NCBI GenBank assembly: GCA_016183075.1
Contig: JACPFH010000278.1
Coordinates: 1 to 11,169 of the forward strand
Direction of reading: 5' to 3'
DNA length: 11,169 nt
Origin: Deltaproteobacteria bacterium
Lineage (GTDB): Bacteria; Desulfobacterota; Binatia; UBA9968
In this document: positions 5,937 through 11,169 of the stretch, piece after piece
How positions within the stretch are numbered: the first letter of the stretch is position 1
How the letters are laid out: the number at the start of each line of letters is the position of its first letter
Notes under the pieces: model-generated
The model's database searches: none
What the model saw: only the letters and a program-made list of their open reading frames with translations
Told to the model about the DNA's origin: nothing
Made by a program: the position numbers and the translations under genes

Positions 5937-6343
5937 GCGGCCGGAGCGGGCGGAGGAGTCGTCGGCGGATACGAGTTGGTCAGCGTCGGCCCTATGAAGA
6001 TGACGGGTTCGGTGCCTTTGAGGTGATTCGGCTTGATGATGTAGTCTCCCCTGACCGCAGGGTTGATGATGGCGTTGGCCACTTCCGGACTGCCGGCGCT
6101 TAGGAGGTAGCCGGCTCCGCCTGTGAGGAGTCCGAGACCGGCATAGGTGATCTTGAGCGGGCTGTACAATACGCTGGCAAGGACAGCGCCAACCCCGTAG
6201 CCCAGGTCTTCACCGGGGCTGGGCTCGGCCTGGACAGGCGGTGCGGCTTCGATGGGAGCCTCCGCGGCGGTCAAAATCGGCGGGGAGAGGATGACCGTGG
6301 TAAAGAACGTTCCGAGTAACATTTTGGTTAAAAGCGCTTTCAT
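5927..6343 (-). CDS. Small secreted protein of unknown function
   Basis: This 138-residue protein starts with a Sec signal peptide (MKALLTKMLLGTFFTTVIL, then SPPILTAAEA, probable cleavage near residues 27-29). An Ala/Pro/Glu linker follows. The core (about 47-118) has a glycine-rich hydrophobic stretch (YSPLKITYAGLGLLTGGAGYLL) and a polar segment with GDYIIKPNHLKGTEPVIFIG. The C-terminus is Pro-rich and low in complexity. It resembles conserved hypothetical envelope proteins of environmental Gram-negatives that I cannot name, and I assign no function. It lies 48 nt downstream of glnE on the same strand but has its own strong promoter. Its 3' end overlaps the lpxA-like gene by 10 bp, tail to tail. 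Confidence 0.8.
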   Translation of the reverse strand: MKALLTKMLLGTFFTTVILSPPILTAAEAPIEAAPPVQAEPSPGEDLGYGVGAVLASVLYSPLKITYAGLGLLTGGAGYLLSAGSPEVANAIINPAVRGDYIIKPNHLKGTEPVIFIGPTLTNSYPPTTPPPAPAAQP

Positions 6344-6350
6344 GCCCGAG

Positions 6351-6380
6351 AGTATAGCACAGCTTTCCCCTGTGAGTCAA
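6351..6380 (-). promoter_or_regulatory. Strong, apparently leaderless promoter of the small secreted protein
   Basis: On the minus strand, TTGACT (6375-6380) and TATACT (6351-6356) each match consensus at 5 of 6 positions and are separated by 18 nt. Only 7 nt (CTCGGGC) separate the -10 box from the ATG at 6341-6343, so transcription should start at or within a base or two of the start codon. No Shine-Dalgarno is present, which agrees with a leaderless mRNA. The -35 box begins 11 nt past the glnE stop codon. Confidence 0.7.
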
Positions 6381-6391
6381 AAAAATTCCCC

Positions 6392-9300
6392 TCAAGCGCT
6401 TCCCGTCGACTTACTCGGAGACGTAAAATACCGCTCGTAGCAGGCGCGGATGCGCTTGCGTCTGAGTTCGTAGTCTTCGAGCAGACGCTCTCCCGCGGTT
6501 TTCTCTCCACCCCGCCCCGCTCGGCGCGAAGCCTTGTAGCCCATTGCCCGGGCGATGCTTTGAAGCTTGTCGGCCTCGCGCTCCAAGACATCGAGCGACT
6601 GGCCTCGTTCCAGGCGCAAGCGGTGATCGAGCTGGCGCAGGAATAGATAACCCTGGGAGAGCAAGCGAAACTCCCGCTCCTTTAGAATCTTAAGCTCCTG
6701 CAGCGCGCTCAGCGCGGCCAGGGTTGCCCGCCGCCGCAGTTTGGGATAGCGAAACCCGAAAGAGAGCTGGAGCATTTGCGCGAGGAACTCGATATCGACC
6801 ATCCCGCCCAACCCTTGCTTCAAATTGAATTGGGAAAGGTCCTCCTGGGCGAGCTCCCTCTCCATGCGCATGCGTAAATGATGAATCTCCCCGACATCCT
6901 CAGGTTTCAAGCCGCCGCTTCGGTACGCGAAGGCCTCGGCGATGCGCTCGGCCTCGGCGCCCAGGCCGCGATCGCCCGCTACCCAGCGCGCCTTGATCAA
7001 GGCCTGCCTCTCCCAGAGCTCGGAGCTCGACCGATGATAGTCGCGGAAGGCTTCGAGGGATGAGACCAGCGGGCCGGATTTGCCCGAGGGCCTAAGCCGC
7101 ATGTCGATCTTGTAGAGAATGCCCTCTTCGGTCGGCGCGGAGAGAAACGTGATGAGTCTCTGCCCGAGCTTCACGTAGTATTCGTGGGCATCGAGACGGC
7201 TTGCAGGCCCGCCTTCGCTCCGGGCTTCATCCGGAGCGCCGTAAACAAAAATGAGATCGAGGTCGGAGTTGTAGTCGAGCTCTCGCCCGCCGAGCTTTCC
7301 CATTCCCAGGATCGCAAAGCGCCCGCGCGGAAGCGGCCCGTAGCCTCTTTCCAGCTCTTTTGCGGCAAGCCTCAGAGCCCCTTCGAGGCAAGCGTCCGCG
7401 AGGCTTGAAAGCTGGCTGAGCACCTCCTGGAGCTCCAGGGTCCCGCCCAAGTCATGGAGCCCGATGCGGATGAACTCCTCCACGCGGTAGCGACGAAGCG
7501 CGTTGAGGTTGGCTTCCAGGTCGTCGGTCACGGCCAGAGCGGAGCGGATCTCCGCGAGTTGCTCATCCCGGGGTTTGCGCAGCCGCGTCAGATCGAACCG
7601 GATGAGACTATCGAGCAGCTCGGGTCGCTTGATGAAGAGATCCGTCAAAAATTGGCTGTTCGCGAAAAGCCGGATGAGAAGCCGCATGGTCTTGGGATTT
7701 TCGGCGAGCAGAGTGAGTATCCCAGTGCGGGCGCCCACCCGGTGGCTGAACTCGGTCAGGTTGAAAAGAGTTTGGTCAGGATCACCCGACTTTACGATTT
7801 CCGCCATCAGGGCGGGCCCAAGCGCGCGCAGCGCCTTGAGCCGCCTCGGGCTGGGCGGCGCAAACTGCTCGCCGTCGCGCACGGCAAGGAGATTTCGGTA
7901 GGCTCGCTGCGGGTCGCTAAAGCCGAGCCCTTCGAGGCTCTCGCGGATGCGCTCCTCGTCATCGAGATCATTCCATATTTCCTGCCATGCGCCGCTCCCT
8001 TCGGAGGCGATCTCCTTTTGGGCGCCGTAGAAAAGCCCGTCGAAGGCCCTGCGCACTGCCGCGGTGTGTTTGCGGTAGTCGCGCCAGAAGAGTTTCAGGT
8101 CGCCGGCTCGGTTTGTTCGCCCATAGCCGAGGCGGCGTGCCAGGGCCAGCTCTTCTCCCTCCTTCTCGGGTATGGAGTGCGTGTGGCCCTCTTGGACCAT
8201 CTGAATTTTGTGCTCGACGTTGCGCAGAAAACGGTACGCATCGCCGAGTGTTCGGCTCTCCCGGGCCGGAATATAGCCGTGCCGTGCCAACTGGCTCAAA
8301 GAGCCGGCCGTAGAACGCTCGCGCAGGCGCGGCTCGTAGCCGCCGTTCACGAGCTGCAAGGCCTGCGTGAAAAACTCGATCTCGCGAATGCCGCCGCGGC
8401 CAAGCTTTACGTTCCGTTCTTGCTGGGATGGCGCGAGGAGCTCCCGTTCTATTCTGAGCTTCATATGTCGCAGCTCCTCGACGGTGGTGAAATCCAGGTA
8501 GCGGCGGTAGATGAAGGGCTCGATCTCCTTGAGAAAGCGAATACCCAATTCCGTATCCCCGGCCGCGGGCCTGGCTTTGATCAGGGCGGCGCGCTCCCAA
8601 CATTGGCCCCACGACTCGTAGTAGAGCATCGCCGAGGCGACGGACTGGACCAGTGGCCCGCCGCGCCCCATGGGGCGCAGGCGCAGGTCGGTCCGAAAGA
8701 CGAACCCTTCCTCCGTCACCTCGCTCAGGGCGCGAGTCAGGCGCTCGGCTAAGGTCGTAAAGAATTCGCGCGCAGCTTTTTTCCCCTTGGGACCGCCTTC
8801 GCTTTCACCTTCTTCTTCTTCGTAGAGGTAGATTAAGTCGATATCAGAGCTAAAGTTGAGCTCTTCGCCTCCGAGCTTTCCCATTCCCAAAATCACGAAG
8901 CGGTTTTTCCCGCCGCCGATCGGAAGCCGTAGCTGCCCGAAATCCCGTTCCGTCTCGATGCGGCAAAACCGGCAGGCGGCCTCGAGGGAGGCGTCGGCCA
9001 GCGCGGTGAGCTCCCGCATGGTCTCCTCGACGGAAATCTCGGGAAGAAGGTCCCGCGCCCCGATACGGAGGTACTCCCGCCGTTTATGCCGGCGCAGGGC
9101 CAGGACAAAATCGTTGAAAGAAGACTCCGGCTTCAAAAGCGGCGCCAGCTCGGCGAGGTGGTCGGCGGCGGATTTCCCGGAGAGCTTTATCTGCTGCAGA
9201 AAAAGCGCGCTCCAGCCTTTTCCCTGTTGGATCAGGTAATCGCTCAGATTTGCGCTCCCGCCGAGAAGCCGGATCAGTGGCTCGAGGCAAGGGGCTGGGA

Positions 9301-9445
9301 ATTTTTTCCACGACGCAAGCCCGCCGCTTTCGATCAGCCTTGTCAGGCTCGTGCCGGCGAGGGCGGGAGAGGCGCTTTCAGCAATCAGCCGCTCGATCTT
9401 TTCGCGCTCCGCCCGCGCCGGCGCAATCTTCTGAAGCTCGTTCAC
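6392..9445 (-). CDS. glnE: Bifunctional glutamine synthetase adenylyltransferase/adenylyl-removing enzyme
   Basis: This 1,017-residue protein has the GlnE duplication. The N-terminal adenylyl-removing nucleotidyltransferase domain carries GMGKLGGEELNFSSDIDL (187-204; metal-binding Asp201 and Asp203). The C-terminal adenylylating domain carries GMGKLGGRELDYNSDLDL (714-731; Asp728 and Asp730). Helical regions between and after them match the GlnE linker and GlnD/PII-UTase-like domains. Both active sites are intact. It adds AMP to, or removes it from, a tyrosine of glutamine synthetase in the cytoplasm under control of PII, matching ammonia assimilation to nitrogen supply. It is somewhat longer than E. 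coli GlnE (about 946). The start is GTG at 9443-9445 with no strong RBS. The PPOX gene ends 48 nt upstream on the same strand, so co-transcription is possible. No glnB, glnD or glnA is in the window. Confidence 0.97.
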   Translation of the reverse strand: MNELQKIAPARAEREKIERLIAESASPALAGTSLTRLIESGGLASWKKFPAPCLEPLIRLLGGSANLSDYLIQQGKGWSALFLQQIKLSGKSAADHLAELAPLLKPESSFNDFVLALRRHKRREYLRIGARDLLPEISVEETMRELTALADASLEAACRFCRIETERDFGQLRLPIGGGKNRFVILGMGKLGGEELNFSSDIDLIYLYEEEEGESEGGPKGKKAAREFFTTLAERLTRALSEVTEEGFVFRTDLRLRPMGRGGPLVQSVASAMLYYESWGQCWERAALIKARPAAGDTELGIRFLKEIEPFIYRRYLDFTTVEELRHMKLRIERELLAPSQQERNVKLGRGGIREIEFFTQALQLVNGGYEPRLRERSTAGSLSQLARHGYIPARESRTLGDAYRFLRNVEHKIQMVQEGHTHSIPEKEGEELALARRLGYGRTNRAGDLKLFWRDYRKHTAAVRRAFDGLFYGAQKEIASEGSGAWQEIWNDLDDEERIRESLEGLGFSDPQRAYRNLLAVRDGEQFAPPSPRRLKALRALGPALMAEIVKSGDPDQTLFNLTEFSHRVGARTGILTLLAENPKTMRLLIRLFANSQFLTDLFIKRPELLDSLIRFDLTRLRKPRDEQLAEIRSALAVTDDLEANLNALRRYRVEEFIRIGLHDLGGTLELQEVLSQLSSLADACLEGALRLAAKELERGYGPLPRGRFAILGMGKLGGRELDYNSDLDLIFVYGAPDEARSEGGPASRLDAHEYYVKLGQRLITFLSAPTEEGILYKIDMRLRPSGKSGPLVSSLEAFRDYHRSSSELWERQALIKARWVAGDRGLGAEAERIAEAFAYRSGGLKPEDVGEIHHLRMRMERELAQEDLSQFNLKQGLGGMVDIEFLAQMLQLSFGFRYPKLRRRATLAALSALQELKILKEREFRLLSQGYLFLRQLDHRLRLERGQSLDVLEREADKLQSIARAMGYKASRRAGRGGEKTAGERLLEDYELRRKRIRACYERYFTSPSKSTGSA

Positions 9446-9493
9446 GGCTTCAGGCTAATCGAGGCCAGCCTGCTCTGCAAGTCTCCGTTTTCA

Positions 9494-9922
9494 TTAAGTT
9501 GCGCCCCAACTCGTGACCCGCGAGGGGCGGATGCGAATGATGGGGCGCTGGTGGATCGCCATGCGGCGATACTGAGGATACTTGCGACGCAGGAGAAGAA
9601 CGGCCTTTTTGTGGGTCGGCCCCTTGGTGAGCACCTTTGCCATCCCGAAGATCAGCACGTAGGCGAGCTTTTTCCAGTTCTCGTCGTAGCGATCGACGAC
9701 CACCGCTACGTGCGGATTCTCCAGGATGTTTCTGACTCTTTTCAGGCCGAGGGGCGAGGTTCTTTTGGGCTTCTCATCGATAGGGGAATATAACGCCTTG
9801 CCGTCAAAAGCGAAACAAATCGGAATCACGTGCGGCCGGCCGCTTCGATCGGCGGTCGCCAGGCGGGCGATGCGGGCAGAGCGAAAGAAAGCGTTCTCCT
9901 TATTGCTCAATCCCGTAGCCAC
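9494..9922 (-). CDS. PPOX-class, probable F420-dependent enzyme (Rv0121-like)
   Basis: This 142-residue protein has the split-barrel flavin/F420-binding fold of the pyridoxamine-phosphate-oxidase superfamily. Visible hallmarks are ARLATADRSGRPHVIPICF (about 19-37), the DEKPKRT segment (48-54), NPHVAVVVDRYDENW (68-82), and the C-terminal LRRKYPQY (109-116), which are typical of the TIGR03668/Rv0121 group. Members bind F420 or FMN and are thought to reduce small molecules; the substrate is unknown. The single domain has the usual length. The start GTG 9922 has no clear Shine-Dalgarno, and only 14 nt separate it from the long hairpin upstream. It sits between the substrate-binding-like gene and glnE, all on the same strand. 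F420 use is inferred from the family. Confidence 0.88.
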   Translation of the reverse strand: MATGLSNKENAFFRSARIARLATADRSGRPHVIPICFAFDGKALYSPIDEKPKRTSPLGLKRVRNILENPHVAVVVDRYDENWKKLAYVLIFGMAKVLTKGPTHKKAVLLLRRKYPQYRRMAIHQRPIIRIRPSRVTSWGAT

Positions 9923-9936
9923 CGGCAGCCAGCGTC

Positions 9937-9985
9937 ACCCTCACCCTTACCCTCTCCCTTGAAGGGAGAGGGTAAGGGTGAGGGT
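9937..9985. repeat. Perfect 24-bp-arm palindrome (REP-like element or attenuator)
   Basis: Left arm 9937-9960 and right arm 9962-9985 are exact reverse complements around a single G. The left arm is built of CCCTCACCC, TTACCC and TCTCCC blocks. It fills most of the 62-nt gap between two same-strand genes, and its outer base pair includes the first position of the upstream gene's stop codon (9985-9987 on the plus strand). No T-run follows on either strand, so it is not a standard terminator. Similar C-rich/G-rich palindromes are dispersed in many environmental genomes, which suggests a REP-like element. Confidence 0.9.
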
Positions 9986-10977
9986 TAGATTTTAAACTCC
10001 CCTGCGGTGCTCGGGGCGAAGACCTCTTCCACCTTGAGCGGCCTGTCGATGAGGCCCTGCTCGCCCATGTAGCGGATGAGAGTTTCGAGGACGTGGCGGT
10101 TGGGCTCGATCCCGTAGGGCCACCAATCGGAGCCGAAAAGCTGCTTCACCTGGTCGATCTCCGCGAACAGCCACGGGAGCGAGCAGACCAGGGTGTTGGT
10201 GATGCGCATGGCCTGAATCGCGCGGTCTTTCGCCTCGCAAAAGGCTTTGTAAAGGCTCCGCGCCACCCAAGGATGGCGCTCATAGACGTCCCTCCGGATC
10301 ACTAACACGTGCATGATGGGAAAAATCTTTGTCCGCCGGTAATAATCGACCTCTACCTCTTTGTAGTTGGGGAAGAGCCGGCGCACCTTGGGCGAGCCTT
10401 TTACGAAAGAAGAGGGAGCGCGAGCGGAGATCAGCGCGTCGATCTCGCCGCTCTCCAGCATTCCGTTGAGCGTCTTATCGTTGGGAATGGGCGTGACCTT
10501 GATTTCGGGCGGGAGCTTGAGAGCGACACGCTCTTTTCTCCCGGGCTCTTCCTGCCCGCCCACGAGCCACTGCATGTCCGGCGTTCTCACGCCATAATCG
10601 TCCTGGAGCATGCCGCGGATCCAAACCGCCGCCGTGATCGAGTATTCCGGGGCTCCAACTTTCTTGCCTTTGAAGTCTTGGGGCTTTTGGATTCCCGAGT
10701 CGACGTTGATGAATACACAGGAGTGGCGGAAAAATCGCGAGGGAAAGACCGGGATTGCCAAAAAAGGCGGATCGCCGCGGCTGACCATCGTGATTTGATT
10801 TGAAAGAGACATCTCCGATGCATCAAACTCTCGGTGGCCTCCCATGCGCCAGAAAATTTCCTCGGCCTGAAGCGCAAGGTAGTTTAATCGGATCCCTTCC
10901 GGCTGGACGCTTCCGTCCAGGAGAGCTTTGGTCCGGTCATAGTCGCCGCAGGCAACCGTGAGATGAAGTTTTTCCAT
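9985..10977 (-). CDS. 4,5-dihydroxyphthalate decarboxylase-like / ABC substrate-binding-like protein
   Basis: This 330-residue protein matches the Pht5-like family at several places: LTVACGDYDRTKALLDGSVQ at the N-terminus, EFDASEMSLSN (about 50-60), IPVFPSRFFRHSCVFIN (about 75-91), KPQDFKGKKVGAPEYSITAAVW (about 98-119) and GGQEEPGRKE (about 140-149). The fold is that of type II periplasmic binding proteins. Databases label relatives either 4,5-dihydroxyphthalate decarboxylase or ABC substrate-binding protein. There is no signal peptide and no membrane segment, so a cytoplasmic product is most likely. No permease or ATPase is nearby. The ATG at 10975-10977 has a good Shine-Dalgarno (GGGAGAGAGG). 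A long palindrome follows directly after the stop, then the PPOX gene. Family assignment is firm; whether it is an enzyme or a binder is open. Confidence 0.85.
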   Translation of the reverse strand: MEKLHLTVACGDYDRTKALLDGSVQPEGIRLNYLALQAEEIFWRMGGHREFDASEMSLSNQITMVSRGDPPFLAIPVFPSRFFRHSCVFINVDSGIQKPQDFKGKKVGAPEYSITAAVWIRGMLQDDYGVRTPDMQWLVGGQEEPGRKERVALKLPPEIKVTPIPNDKTLNGMLESGEIDALISARAPSSFVKGSPKVRRLFPNYKEVEVDYYRRTKIFPIMHVLVIRRDVYERHPWVARSLYKAFCEAKDRAIQAMRITNTLVCSLPWLFAEIDQVKQLFGSDWWPYGIEPNRHVLETLIRYMGEQGLIDRPLKVEEVFAPSTAGEFKI

Positions 10978-11021
10978 TGTGCCTCTCTCCCTCGTTCACG
11001 AAGTCGTCATCGTTCTTGGGA

Positions 11022-11051
11022 CTTATAAAACGGCGATTCGATGCAAGTCAA
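11022..11051 (-). promoter_or_regulatory. Promoter of the 4,5-DHP-decarboxylase-like gene
   Basis: On the minus strand TTGACT (11046-11051) and TATAAG (11022-11027) lie 18 nt apart. A start near 11015 leaves a leader of about 38 nt that includes the Shine-Dalgarno. The remaining bases to the window edge (11052-11169) show no supportable gene. This promoter may also serve the PPOX gene and glnE, subject to the hairpin between them. Confidence 0.6.
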
Positions 11052-11169
11052 CATGCGGCAGGCTTTGCGACCTCGTTTCGCTTCACGGACTCCGCTCCCT
11101 CGGGAAGCGCTCTCTCGGCTGCGGCCGATGGGTTCGTGCCATGAGTCGTACCGTCTGTAATCGGACGTC

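Noticed and set aside
7454..8752. Long 432-codon open frame on the plus strand inside glnE
   Set aside because: It is antisense to a full-length glnE whose two catalytic motifs are intact. Its translation shows no domain and reflects the GC-rich codon pattern of the opposite strand.
9086..9793. 235-codon plus-strand frame spanning the glnE 5' end and the PPOX gene
   Set aside because: It runs antisense across two recognised genes and the gap between them, with no recognisable domain.

Overview
The window is about 11.2 kb of moderately GC-rich DNA from a Gram-negative bacterium. An LpxA-type lipid A acyltransferase implies an outer membrane, and a full-length two-domain GlnE implies adenylylation control of glutamine synthetase. 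Two families of orphan-type substrate-binding proteins (NMT1/TauA-like and 4,5-dihydroxyphthalate-decarboxylase-like) and an Rv0121-type F420/PPOX enzyme are frequent in environmental lineages such as Rokubacteria/Methylomirabilota, Binatota and soil Proteobacteria. The lineage is an inference and the sequence does not fix it. I see no CRISPR array, insertion sequence, phage gene, integrase or transposase.

Layout. 1-96: tail of a reading frame entering from the left. 288-611 (-): small RRM RNA-binding protein with a glycine-rich tail, followed by a terminator-like hairpin. 612-1130: no gene, but a 92-bp-spaced direct repeat around an imperfect palindrome, then a near-consensus promoter. 1131-1205: intact tRNA-Gly(CCC). 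1279-3927: an ABC importer, with binding protein and ATPase on the + strand and the permease convergent on the - strand. 4047-4090: a 3' half-tRNA-Gly remnant. 4112-4723 (-): two-TM membrane protein with a probable split PH-like domain. 4954-5936 (+): yacG and an lpxA-like gene behind one promoter. 5927-9445 (-): a small secreted protein with its own apparently leaderless promoter, and glnE. 9494-10977 (-): PPOX/F420 enzyme and a substrate-binding-like protein, separated by a long perfect hairpin. 10978-11169: promoter region.

Most notable structure. The transporter genes lie between an intact tRNA-Gly and a same-strand copy of its 3' half. That is the arrangement left by integration into the 3' end of a tRNA gene. 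Independently, arginine codons in the three transporter genes are mostly AGG/AGA (25 of 41 by my hand count), against 2 of 22 in the nearby lpxA gene. Together these suggest a roughly 2.9-kb transferred islet that has lost, or never carried, its integrase. The + strand cargo genes lack a good promoter of their own and may be read from the tRNA promoter, while the inverted permease has a candidate promoter at the far edge.

The remaining genes are ordinary housekeeping or accessory functions: nitrogen control (glnE), a small zinc protein (yacG), envelope biogenesis (lpxA-like), and poorly characterised proteins. The lpxA-like product keeps the catalytic histidines but has changed several residues that contact substrate in E. 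coli LpxA, so it may be a paralogue with another substrate.
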